The position numbers and the translations under genes were made by a program. Source: Aquificales bacterium (GTDB lineage Bacteria; Aquificota; Aquificia; Aquificales; QOAS01). Taken from it: a DNA stretch of 36,790 nucleotides. Shown here one piece after another: positions 23,922-31,779 of this stretch. The stretch covers positions 1 through 36,790 of the forward strand of contig JALVTI010000081.1 of assembly GCA_027035985.1 (NCBI GenBank). The letters are read 5' to 3'. Positions within the stretch are counted from its first letter, which is position 1. Every line of letters begins with the position of its first letter. The notes beneath the pieces are model-generated. The model saw only the letters and a program-made list of their open reading frames with translations, ran no database searches and had not been told where the DNA came from.

Positions 23922-24510
23922 CGTTATCCGTTCCCAATTGGCGGTAATAATTCAATTTTTCCCTAACTTTTTCTATTACCGCATCGAGGTCTTTCACCAC
24001 ATTTAGGTAGAAACTATCGGCTATCGGTTCGGCGAGCGAAAGGTATATCGGCAGATACTCTCCCGTGGGAGGGAAATATCTCCTGAAGCGGTAGACCTTA
24101 TAACAGAGCAATTGCGGATTAGCTCCCGTCTTAAACACATAGAGGGCTAAACTTATATCCAACCTATACCCGTATCGGTAATATTTTCGGGTTCCCTCCT
24201 CCCTGTAAAGGGTAATTTTGTAAATCTTCGCCTCGGGAAAGGTGTAAAAAAAGGTTATATCGCTACCTATACCCGTCTTTAAGAGTAAAACAACCCTCTT
24301 TTGGAGGAGGTGTTCCACAAGTTTTTCCTCCAAAAGTTTGGAAATAGTCCTTAAAAATTCCGCCGTAGGTTTGTCGTATCCCTTCAGCGACCTTATCGGT
24401 TGAGTGGTATCGAAAAACACCTTTGGTGTGTAAATCAAATCCTCCCCCAAAAGGGTCGAAGCAAAAAGGGTTAGCCCCAACAGGAGTTTAGAAGTTATTT
24501 TGCTCCACAT
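23887..24510 (-). CDS. Hypothetical exported protein, 207 aa
   Basis: From the ATG at 24510 the protein begins MWSKITSKLLLGLTLFASTLLGEDL, a good signal peptide, then a Tyr-rich beta-type region (FFYTFPEAKIYKITLYREE, KYYRYGYRLDISLALYVFK). It probably acts in the periplasm or outer membrane. The start lies 23 bp inside the end of the FliJ-MotE gene, so it is probably coupled to the flagellar operon. I do not recognise the family. A role in flagellar assembly is inferred from position only. Confidence 0.7.
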   Translation of the reverse strand: MWSKITSKLLLGLTLFASTLLGEDLIYTPKVFFDTTQPIRSLKGYDKPTAEFLRTISKLLEEKLVEHLLQKRVVLLLKTGIGSDITFFYTFPEAKIYKITLYREEGTRKYYRYGYRLDISLALYVFKTGANPQLLCYKVYRFRRYFPPTGEYLPIYLSLAEPIADSFYLNVVKDLDAVIEKVREKLNYYRQLGTDNATFPKGSQAQP

Positions 24511-25453
24511 ATTTGAGTATCTCCTCAATTTTTTTCCTAACGGGGGTGGCGGAAAGTTTTTCCTTTTTCTTTAATAGGGTATCGATAACCTTTGCGGCGC
24601 TATCGGGGTCCATTGAACTAAGGATTTCCCCCGCCTTGCGCACATTGGGGAGGTTTATAAGGATTTCCGCCGCCACCTGCGGGGGGGTTTTTGAGAGTAT
24701 CTCACCGGCACTGTCGGGGTCGGCTTTTGTTATAACCTCCAAAAGTTTTTTCACCTTTGCGTTAAGCCTCTTTTTCTGTTGATTTTCGAGGTTCATAGCC
24801 TCTTGGAGGAGTTTCTTTAACTCCTCCTCCTTTTGGAGGATAAATTTTTCCTTCTCCTCCAACTGTTTTTCCTTTTTCTCAAGGGCTTTAAAACTTTCGA
24901 GTAATTGGTTAGCCAATTTGTTGAAATACTCGCTCTGATACTCGAGATAGGGTTTTAAAAGCTTCTCTTCATAGGGTAGGGATTTAAGGGTCGAATTGTT
25001 ATCCCCGCCGAAGGCGGGAACCAAAATCATAAAAAAGAGTATTGCCGTCATAAATTTGCCGTAGCTCGAGCGGAGGAGGTTTTCGTTGGAGAGTTTTTGT
25101 TCCTCCCTCTTTTCCTCCTCTTTTTGAAAGGTTTTCCTCTTTCTATCTATGTAGGTGGAGATAACTTTTGTTTCCAAGTTAAGTTCCCTTATCTTTCTTT
25201 CCCTACTTTGGACTTCCTCTTTCAGTTTTTCCCTTTTGAGTTCCAGCTTTTTGAGTCCCTCCCTCAAAAAGGATATCTCTTTAAATGTTGTTAAACCCTC
25301 AAAGTTCCTAATTTTCTCCTCAAACATTTGGAGGTATCTCTTCCTTTCAACTTCCAACTTTTGGAGTTCTAACTTTTTATTTTCCAACTCTTGGAGTTCT
25401 ATAAGCCTTTCGAGTTCCTTTATCCGTTTTAGTTTCTCCAAGGTTTTCAGCAT
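24488..25453 (-). CDS. Apparent FliJ-MotE fusion protein (flagellar)
   Basis: Residues 1-125 are a long charged coiled coil (LEKLKRIKELERLIELQELE, then LREGLKKLELKREKL), as in the flagellar export chaperone FliJ. At residues 135-150 a hydrophobic segment (MTAILFFMILVPAFGG) looks like a membrane anchor or signal. It is followed by a second coiled coil and a C-terminal MgtE_N/MotE-like domain with repeated ADPDSAGEILSKTPPQVAAEILINL and MDPDSAAKVIDTLL. Normally FliJ and MotE are separate genes. Here no stop codon separates them; an internal ATG at 25051 could still allow separate MotE synthesis. The start overlaps the fliA stop (TGATG). MotE proteins chaperone the motor protein MotC in other bacteria. 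Confidence 0.7.
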   Translation of the reverse strand: MLKTLEKLKRIKELERLIELQELENKKLELQKLEVERKRYLQMFEEKIRNFEGLTTFKEISFLREGLKKLELKREKLKEEVQSRERKIRELNLETKVISTYIDRKRKTFQKEEEKREEQKLSNENLLRSSYGKFMTAILFFMILVPAFGGDNNSTLKSLPYEEKLLKPYLEYQSEYFNKLANQLLESFKALEKKEKQLEEKEKFILQKEEELKKLLQEAMNLENQQKKRLNAKVKKLLEVITKADPDSAGEILSKTPPQVAAEILINLPNVRKAGEILSSMDPDSAAKVIDTLLKKKEKLSATPVRKKIEEILKYVEQNNF

Positions 25454-26187
25454 CAGAGATACCTCTCCATCTCTTTAGCCAACTTTTTAAGTGCCCTCTT
25501 TTTCAATTGGGTCACCCTTCCGGGGGAAACCTCCAATATATGGGCTATATGTTGCGTTTTTAAACCTTCAAAAAATGATAACTGTAAAACCAATAGCTCC
25601 TTTTCTCCAAGTTTCCCCAAAACCTCTTTGAGTTTCTCTAAAAGTTCCCTCCTCTCAACGGTTTCCTCTACTCCCCCTTCCCTACTTTGGATGAAGTTTT
25701 CAAATCCACCCCTGTAAAGGTAGGAGCTAAAGATATCTTCCAAAGATAGGATGTAGGAGAAGGAAACCTTTTCCTCCAAGTGGCGGAGTTCCTCCACCGA
25801 CATTGAGAGTTCCTTTGCAATTTCCTCCTCGGTGGGTTCCCTTTTTAATCTCTCCATAAGGAGGTTTCTAACTGCTTCTATTTCCTTTTCCTTTTGTCGG
25901 ATATTTTTCGCCCCAAAATCGAGGGAGCGCAAGAAATCAAACATCGCCCCCTTTGCCCTTATGAGTAGATATCTCTTCGCCTGCGGGGTTAATTTGTCCC
26001 CTTTGATACTGCCGTTTTTCAGATGTTCGAAGGAGCGGAGAACCGCCAGAACACCCTCGTTGACCAAGTCGTCAAACTCAACGGAACTATTTTCCGGAAG
26101 TTGTTTGTATATTTCCGAAGCCACCCGTTTTATATCCGGTAGGAGGGAAATAACGATACGGTTCCGCTCCTCCTTCGTTACTACCAC
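25453..26187 (-). CDS. fliA: RNA polymerase sigma-28 factor FliA
   Basis: FliA directs late flagellar and chemotaxis transcription. Sigma-70 family regions are visible: region 2 (VEFDDLVNEGVLAVLRSFEHLK... RAKGAMFDFLRSLDF), region 3 (REPTEEEIAKELSMSVEELRHLEE), and region 4 (LQLSFFEGLKTQHIAHILEVSPGRVTQLKKRALKKL), a helix-turn-helix for the -35 box. The 244-aa length and the DFLRSLD motif are typical of the FliA group. It is the first gene of an apparent operon with the FliJ-MotE protein and the exported protein at 23887. Confidence 0.92.
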   Translation of the reverse strand: MVVTKEERNRIVISLLPDIKRVASEIYKQLPENSSVEFDDLVNEGVLAVLRSFEHLKNGSIKGDKLTPQAKRYLLIRAKGAMFDFLRSLDFGAKNIRQKEKEIEAVRNLLMERLKREPTEEEIAKELSMSVEELRHLEEKVSFSYILSLEDIFSSYLYRGGFENFIQSREGGVEETVERRELLEKLKEVLGKLGEKELLVLQLSFFEGLKTQHIAHILEVSPGRVTQLKKRALKKLAKEMERYL

Positions 26188-26230
26188 CTAAAACAATTTT
26201 AGAAAATTTGCTATTAAAAGTAAAAAAGGA

Positions 26231-27208
26231 TTAAGGGCGTCTTCTATCCTCGAGGAGGGCATCGCCGAGCATATTGAAGGCGAGAACCACCAAAAATATA
26301 GCCACACCGGGGGTTAAAATCCAAGGGTAGAAGGTTATAACCGTCAAACTTCGGGCGTCGGAGAGCATATTCCCCCAAGATGGATAGGGTTCCTGAATTC
26401 CCAAACCGAGGAGCGACAAAGCCGCTTCCCCAAGAATGTAGGAGGGTATTGCGGAGGTAGCCGTCACGATTAAGTAAAAGTAGGTGTTGGGAAGTATGTG
26501 CTTAAAGAGTATTCTTAAAGGGGAAGCGCCGTAGGTTTTTGCGGCGAGGACATATTCCTGCTCCCTAAGGGAGAGAACCAATCCCCTTATAACCCGCGCC
26601 AAACCAGCCCAACCTATAAAAGAGAGAATAAAAACGATAAGAAAAAATACCTCTACCGAGGACATATCGAGGGGAAAAATAGCTCTTAGGGCGAGCATTA
26701 AATAAAAGGAAGGGATAGACATCAATACCTCCGTAAGGCGCATTATCGCGTTATCGACCCAACCGCCGTAATACCCCGCCAAACCCCCGAAGAGGATACC
26801 CAACAAAAAGGTTATAGATACCCCTATGAGACCTATGGATAGGGAAATCCTCGCCCCATAGAGGAGTCTCGAAAATATATCCCTCCCCAACTTGTCGGTT
26901 CCAAATAGATAAATCCCACACTCGGGAGGGGTGTAAAAGAGTTTAAACCCGTAAGGGGTGTCTGTAAAGAAACGAACTTTGCAGATTTTGGTTTTATCCT
27001 CTTTGTAAGTTCTAAATATCGGATTTACCAACTTGTAAGGGTGAACGTAAGCTCCAATAAACTCCCCGTTGTGGAAAAAGTGAATTCTTGTAGGAGGGTG
27101 GTAGGGAGCTTTCCTATTTTGAAGGTCGTAAGGGTAGGGCGCTATAAAATCGGCAAAAATCGCCAGCAAGTAGAAAAATGTAAGAATTCCCAACGCGAAG
27201 TATTTCAT
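26231..27208 (-). CDS. ABC transporter permease, OppC/DppC type
   Basis: The 325-aa permease has an N-terminal membrane segment (LGILTFFYLLAIFADFIAPY), a long extracytoplasmic loop (residues ~25-100) with FGTDKLGRDIFSRLLYGARISL, then five membrane segments. The EAA motif for contact with the ATPase is EQEYVLAAKTYGASPLRILFKHILPN. GEAALSLLGLGIQEPYPSWGNML is typical of the OppC/DppC group. It would import peptides or nickel-type substrates. No partner permease, ATPase or binding protein is adjacent, so its system is encoded elsewhere. The long loop contains two cysteines (KICKV..., PPEC). Confidence 0.9.
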   Translation of the reverse strand: MKYFALGILTFFYLLAIFADFIAPYPYDLQNRKAPYHPPTRIHFFHNGEFIGAYVHPYKLVNPIFRTYKEDKTKICKVRFFTDTPYGFKLFYTPPECGIYLFGTDKLGRDIFSRLLYGARISLSIGLIGVSITFLLGILFGGLAGYYGGWVDNAIMRLTEVLMSIPSFYLMLALRAIFPLDMSSVEVFFLIVFILSFIGWAGLARVIRGLVLSLREQEYVLAAKTYGASPLRILFKHILPNTYFYLIVTATSAIPSYILGEAALSLLGLGIQEPYPSWGNMLSDARSLTVITFYPWILTPGVAIFLVVLAFNMLGDALLEDRRRP

Positions 27209-27296
27209 TTAAAGGTCTTATTTTTTACCCCCATAGGTGGGAGAGGTTTTTAATACCTTTTAAAGGTTTTTAAAAAACCCAAATACCTTTTCGGGA

Positions 27297-27553
27297 CAAA
27301 TTCCATTAACCTTTATAAGGTCAGACTCAAGATTTAATGACAAGTTATGGGTTGAAACTTGGCAAAAACCTTTTGCAGGATTGAGTTTTTCCTTAGAGTT
27401 CCAATAAAAGGTCACACCCTAAGAAATTAATGTCCACTTAGGGTTGACCGAAAAATTCAACTTTTGCTTGACTCCATTAGGTGGTTTTGGTATTCTTTAA
27501 ACCCAAGTAAAGGTTGGGTTCCTTGGCAACTTAATAACGGTAGACTCACCTTT
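27297..27553 (+). promoter_or_regulatory. CRISPR leader of array 2
   Basis: This block is the plus-strand homologue of leader 1 (11685-11941) along its full length of about 257 bp. It contains TTGACT (27468-27473), a 17-bp spacer, and TATTCT (27491-27496), which would start a transcript about 50 nt before the first repeat. A degenerate repeat occupies 27331-27358. The most conserved parts flank the promoter. Substitutions are scattered rather than clustered, as expected for diverged duplicates under constraint. Confidence 0.88.
27331..27358 (+). repeat. Fossil CRISPR repeat at the outer edge of leader 2
   Basis: The 28-nt segment starts GATTTAATGACAAG and ends GGGTTGAAAC. It aligns with the fossil repeat of leader 1 with five differences and retains the TTGAAAC end of a CRISPR repeat. 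It is 195 nt upstream of the first real repeat, the same distance as in locus 1. Confidence 0.7.
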
Positions 27554-27978
27554 GTTGTTATGTTCCTAGGAGGGATTGAAACTTGGATAGTCCTAACGGG
27601 ATTTTAGGTGAATTAGAAGTTGTTATGTTCCTAGGAGGGATTGAAACCCGCAATCTCTAACGAGGTTGCGAATTCCTCATATCGTTGTTATGTTCCTAGG
27701 AGGGATTGAAACAAGAGAATGGAAGCCTATCAAGAGCTTGCGGGGAATGTTGTTATGTTCCTAGGAGGGATTGAAACTATAATCCATATAATTTTCTTCG
27801 AATTCTGGGAAAAGTTGTTATGTCCCTAGAAGGGATTGAAACCTATAAGGATTGCGTCGACTTTGTATTCTTTGGCTTTTCGAACGTTGTTTTGTTCCTA
27901 TAAGGGATTGAAACATGGTCTTTTTGAGGAAACCGCACCTTTGGGTCATTGTTTTATGTCCCTATAAGGGAAAAAAAC
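27554..27978 (+). CRISPR. CRISPR array 2: 7 repeats, 6 spacers
   Basis: Repeats of 29 nt begin GTTGTTATGTTCC and end GGGATTGAAAC. Starts are 27554, 27619, 27684, 27749, 27814, 27886 and about 27950. The first four are identical. The fifth has TCCCTAGAAGGG, the sixth GTTGTTTTGTTCCTATAAGGG, and the last is TATGTCCCTATAAGGG followed by an A-run instead of the normal end. Spacers are mostly 36 nt (one 43, one about 35). The consensus differs from array 1 at four positions, and the stem is preserved by a U-G pair. The direction is plus strand, from the leader at 27297-27553. Confidence 0.95.
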
Positions 27979-28299
27979 AAATTCCTCAAACTTACCCCTT
28001 TATGGAACCAAAGAATTTAAAAGCCAACAGAAGATTTTTTGATTTCCCAAATTTACCCCTCTAAAGGTGTCCGCATTTAGCAATTTAAAAACCAAAGTGA
28101 GGTCTAACCCCACATTTTTACACTATAGGTTAGTGGTTTAAATCCTTTTCATACCATTCAGCGGAAGTAAAATTCACAAACCAACAAGAGTTTTTCCAAT
28201 ATCAATAAGACCTTTTGGAGAAATGTTAAATTTCCAACCCCTACAGGTCGGGTAATGAAACTTCTCTATCCCCGAAGGGGCTTATTATCTTCCTACTTG
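27979..28299. other. Non-coding stretch downstream of CRISPR array 2
   Basis: No gene, repeat or convincing RNA structure is visible in this AT-rich gap of about 320 bp. The promoter of the downstream exonuclease gene is presumably in its right part, but no clear -10/-35 pair stands out. Confidence 0.4.
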
Positions 28300-29196
28300 A
28301 TGCCGAGAAAGAGACTATACCTTTTCGATGGTTCTTCCTACATATACCGAGCCTACTACGCGTTGCCACCTCTTAAGACCAAGGGTGGTTTCCCCACGGG
28401 GGCGATATTCGGCTTTTTGAGGATGCTCCTCGCCTTTTTGAAGGAGAAAAAGCCCGCTTACGCGGGGGTTGTCTTCGATTTACCAAAAAAGACCTTTAGA
28501 AGCGAGCTATACGCCCAGTACAAAGCCCAGCGCAAACCAGCCCCCGACGACCTGAAGAGGCAGATACCGGTTATAAAAGAGCTTGTGAAACTTTTGGGTA
28601 TCCCGGTGTTGGAAAAGGAGGGCTACGAGGCGGACGACATCATTGCCACCCTCGCAAAGAGATTTTCCCAAAAGGGGTGGGAGGTAATCGTTTACACACC
28701 CGACAAGGATATGGCTCAACTGCTCTCCCTCGAGGGGGTAAAAATCGTAAACCCCCTAACGGAGGAGGAGATTACCCCCCAAAAGGTGGAGGAGAAATTC
28801 GGAGTCCTACCGGAGCAAATTCCCTCTTACCTCGCCCTCGTGGGGGATAAGGTGGACAATATCCCCGGCGTGGAGGGAATAGGTCCCAAACGGGCGAGGG
28901 AAATACTGAAAAAATACCGCTCGGTGGAGGAACTCATCGAGAATTGGGAAAAATTACCACCGAGCGTGAAAAAATACCTCTCCAAAACCTCGCCCGAGGA
29001 GTTAAAGAAGTGGCTCGAGCTGGTTAAACTCGACTACAACGTCCCCCTGGAGGTTTCGGAAAAAGACCTAAAACTCCAAAAGCCTAACTACGAAGAACTT
29101 AAGAAACGCCTTGAGGAACTGGAGATGAAAAGCCTCCTTAGGGAGCTCGAAAAAATTAGAAAAAACCACCTATTGGGGCAAAAGAGCCTTTTTTAA
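28300..29196 (+). CDS. Stand-alone 5'-3' exonuclease (PolA N-terminal domain type)
   Basis: The 298-residue protein corresponds to the 5' nuclease domain of DNA polymerase I, without polymerase. Metal-binding acids are visible in LYLFDGSSYIYRAYYALPP, GVVFDLPKKTFR, GYEADDIIATLA and YTPDKDMAQLL. The helix-hairpin-helix LVGDKVDNIPGVEGIGPKRA binds DNA. It would remove RNA primers and flaps from Okazaki fragments. Aquificota polymerase I lacks this domain, which fits a separate gene. I chose the ATG at 28300; the ATG at 28255 would add 15 basic residues. It is followed after 59 bp by the DnaC-like gene. Confidence 0.9.
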   Translation: MPRKRLYLFDGSSYIYRAYYALPPLKTKGGFPTGAIFGFLRMLLAFLKEKKPAYAGVVFDLPKKTFRSELYAQYKAQRKPAPDDLKRQIPVIKELVKLLGIPVLEKEGYEADDIIATLAKRFSQKGWEVIVYTPDKDMAQLLSLEGVKIVNPLTEEEITPQKVEEKFGVLPEQIPSYLALVGDKVDNIPGVEGIGPKRAREILKKYRSVEELIENWEKLPPSVKKYLSKTSPEELKKWLELVKLDYNVPLEVSEKDLKLQKPNYEELKKRLEELEMKSLLRELEKIRKNHLLGQKSLF

Positions 29197-29255
29197 CCTT
29201 TTGCGGATATCCAATCTCTTAACCCTTCCCCTTTGAGGTTCTAATAAATAACTTG

Positions 29256-30038
29256 ATGTCCTCCGAAGGAAATAAAAGTTGTCCCCTCTGCGGTGGCTTG
29301 GGTTTTGTATTCACCGAAAAGGGGGCAAAGAGGTGCAGGTGCGTCTACGAGAGGTTTAACCTCGGCAAATACCTCAATATCCCCAAGAGGTTTTGGGACG
29401 CCGATATAAGGCAGGTTAGACAGACGTTGGATAGGAAAACGTTGGCAACCCTCTACGGGTATTTGAAGGATTTCAAGACCTTTTATAGGAAGGGAGTCGG
29501 ATTGCTCCTCGTAGGGGAACAAGGTGTGGGGAAGACCTACATAGTGTCGGCGGTTCTCAAATACCTCTACACCAAGTATAGGATAAAGGGTCTCTTCACC
29601 GACACTAAGGAGTTGTCGATAAAACTGCGCGAGAGCTTTGCCGAAAAGGGGGCGTCGGAGATTATCGAATCGCTGGCGCGCGTTCCCATTCTCGTATTGG
29701 ACGACCTCGGAAACGAGGTGCTAACCGACTGGTATAGGGAGATACTCACCGGTTTGATAAGCAGGCGTTACAACGAAAAAAAGGTTACCTTTATAACGAC
29801 CAACTATTACCCCTCCTACCTGGTTGGGCGGACTTCCGAAGGTCAAAGTCTGGGTAGGGGTGTAAAGGTGATAAGCCGCGCGGAGCGCGGGATAAATTTT
29901 CCGAAGTTAAACACCGTCTCCGAGGATATGCTCCTCGACAAACGTTTCGGCTCCCACATGGTGTCGCGCCTCGGCGAGATGACAATCCCAATAGTGGTTT
30001 TGGGGAGGGATAAGAGGCTCCAAAAGGTGGTTATCTGA
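29256..30038 (+). CDS. DnaC-like helicase loader (AAA+ ATPase)
   Basis: Residues 9-30 form a small zinc-finger-like unit (CPLCGG ... RCRC). The AAA+ core follows, with Walker A LLLVGEQGVGKTYIV, Walker B ILVLDDLGNE, sensor 1 FITTNY and an arginine-rich C-terminal part (MVSRLGEM). This arrangement matches DnaC/DnaI helicase loaders; Aquifex DnaC is the structurally studied example. An IstB-type transposition ATPase is the main alternative, but the zinc motif and absence of a transposase favour replication. A segment between the DnaC core motifs (about 190-220, SEGQSLGRGVKVISRAERG) looks like an insertion. The 3' end overlaps lpxK by 8 bp. Confidence 0.82.
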   Translation: MSSEGNKSCPLCGGLGFVFTEKGAKRCRCVYERFNLGKYLNIPKRFWDADIRQVRQTLDRKTLATLYGYLKDFKTFYRKGVGLLLVGEQGVGKTYIVSAVLKYLYTKYRIKGLFTDTKELSIKLRESFAEKGASEIIESLARVPILVLDDLGNEVLTDWYREILTGLISRRYNEKKVTFITTNYYPSYLVGRTSEGQSLGRGVKVISRAERGINFPKLNTVSEDMLLDKRFGSHMVSRLGEMTIPIVVLGRDKRLQKVVI

Positions 30039-30999
30039 CCACCTTCTCAAGTTCCTCCAACAGGTTTTTCGGAAGCCTTATCTCCCTATCCAATACGAGG
30101 AGCCTTGCGTCGGTTTTCTCCCTCAGCTTGTATAGGTCTTTAAAGGTTGTTATCCAAAGAAGGGAGGGGTCTAGTTTTACCCCCTCATACCCGTAGTGGT
30201 CGGGAAATGCGAGGGTTTCCCCTATTTGGAATCCATATCTATTTGCCAAACCTTTAAGGGTGTTTTGAAAACCTTTGTTGTCCCCCACGGCGGAGACTAT
30301 ACCGACCTTTCTCCCTTTGAGGGTTTCGAAGGGAACCTCCTCCCCCTCGGGGGTTAGGAGTCTATAGCCGACCACCCCGAGGTAGCCGAATGGTTTTCCC
30401 ATTTCGAGGCATAGTCTTTCGAGCTCCCCGTGCGGTGGTGAGGTTTTCGAAAATAGACAAAAGTTTGCCCTCCAAAGGGCGGAAAGGTGTTCCCTCAACC
30501 TCCCGAAGGGCAAAACCCTATCCCTCAAATCCTTTGGGGTCAGCAGGACTATGTCGAAATCGCGCTCAATCGCCAGGTGCTGAAAGCCGTCGTCGAGCAA
30601 AATGAGGTCGGGTTTAAAGGTCTCTTCGAGGAGGCGAGCGCCCTCGCAACGCCTTTCGGCAACCGCCACCGCTACACCCTTCAGCCTAGAGGCGTATAGG
30701 AAAGCCTCGTCCCCCGCTTCCTCGACGCCCAAAAGGGGTCTATCACCCGCCGAAACTAGGAGCGCCCCCCTCGTTTTTCTCCCGTAGCCCCTTAGAAGGA
30801 TAGCCGTTTCCACGCCTCTGGAGGAAAAGAATTTTGCGAGCTCCAAGGTGGTGGGTGTCTTTCCCGTTCCGCCCACCGAGAGGTTTCCAATTGAAACGAC
30901 AACCGCCTTTGGTCGGCACCTCTTTAGAACCCCTTTGAGGTAGAGTTTCTCCCGAACCTTTACCGCCCAGAGGTAGGGATTAAAAAGTTTCCAAACCAA
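30031..30999 (-). CDS. lpxK: Tetraacyldisaccharide 4'-kinase LpxK
   Basis: LpxK phosphorylates the lipid A disaccharide precursor at the inner membrane. Signatures are VVSIGNLSVGGTGKTPTTLELA (an unusual P-loop), ILLRGYGRKTRG, GDEAFLYA, VAERRCEGARLL, and LILLDDGFQHLAIERDFDIVLL with the catalytic Asp/His pair. A single N-terminal amphipathic segment anchors the enzyme. The Aquifex enzyme is structurally known and of similar size (about 315-320 aa). It shows that the organism makes lipid A. The convergent dnaC-like gene overlaps its 3' end. Confidence 0.93.
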   Translation of the reverse strand: MVWKLFNPYLWAVKVREKLYLKGVLKRCRPKAVVVSIGNLSVGGTGKTPTTLELAKFFSSRGVETAILLRGYGRKTRGALLVSAGDRPLLGVEEAGDEAFLYASRLKGVAVAVAERRCEGARLLEETFKPDLILLDDGFQHLAIERDFDIVLLTPKDLRDRVLPFGRLREHLSALWRANFCLFSKTSPPHGELERLCLEMGKPFGYLGVVGYRLLTPEGEEVPFETLKGRKVGIVSAVGDNKGFQNTLKGLANRYGFQIGETLAFPDHYGYEGVKLDPSLLWITTFKDLYKLREKTDARLLVLDREIRLPKNLLEELEKVVR

Positions 31000-31061
31000 G
31001 GTGGGAAAGAATTTTACTAACTCAAAAGGGTAAGAGGAGGGGAGAAACTAATTTGGGGAAA

Positions 31062-31778
31062 TTATTGACCCTCTCCCTTAAGGCGGTTTAGAAGTTCGTT
31101 GTAAACCTCCTTTAGGTCTCCCAAATCGAACCTAAAGACATCCTTGTCGAGTTTCTTTTTGGTCTTGGCGTCCCAGAGGCGACAGCTGTCGGGGGATATC
31201 TCATCGGCTAAAACGAGCTGTCCATCGGGAGTCTTTCCAAACTCCAATTTAAAGTCTACAAGCAATATTTCCCTCGCGGCGAAGAAAGCCTTCAAGACTT
31301 CGTTGACCTCGAGAGCTATCTTTTTCATCTCCTCTATATCTTCGAGGTCGGCGAGTTTTAGGAGTTCTATATGTTCGGCGCATACCAACGGGTCGTGGAG
31401 CTCGTCATTTTTCCAAAAAGTCTCCACGAGGGGTTTTTCCAATTTTGTCCCTTCGGGGATACCGTAGCGTCTCGTAAAGCTTCCCGCGGCGAAGTTTCTC
31501 ACAACCACCTCGACGGGAATAATCTCCACCCTCTTGGCGAGCATCTCGCGGTCGGAGAGTTTTTTAATGTAATGGGTGGGAATACCCCTTTTGTTTAAGA
31601 CTTCAAAAATCAACGAAGAAATAGCGTTGTTTATAACCCCCTTGCCGACTATTTCCTCTTTTTTTACACCGTCAAAGGCGGTGGTGTCGTCTTTGAAATA
31701 GATAACGACCTTATCGGGTTCGTCGGTGGCATAAATTATCTTTGCCTTCCCTTCGTAGAGCTTCTCCCTCTTCTCCAT
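31062..31778 (-). CDS. purC: SAICAR synthetase
   Basis: PurC joins CAIR and aspartate with ATP in purine biosynthesis. Motifs are KLYEGKAKIIYATD at the N terminus, EVVVRNFAAGSFTRRYG, LVDFKLEFGKTPDGQLVLADEISPDSCRLWD. The length of 238 aa is typical for the bacterial monofunctional enzyme. It follows the LolA-like gene with 1 bp between stop and start, indicating one operon read on the minus strand. No other pur gene is next to it. Confidence 0.96.
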   Translation of the reverse strand: MEKREKLYEGKAKIIYATDEPDKVVIYFKDDTTAFDGVKKEEIVGKGVINNAISSLIFEVLNKRGIPTHYIKKLSDREMLAKRVEIIPVEVVVRNFAAGSFTRRYGIPEGTKLEKPLVETFWKNDELHDPLVCAEHIELLKLADLEDIEEMKKIALEVNEVLKAFFAAREILLVDFKLEFGKTPDGQLVLADEISPDSCRLWDAKTKKKLDKDVFRFDLGDLKEVYNELLNRLKGEGQ

Positions 31779-31779
31779 A

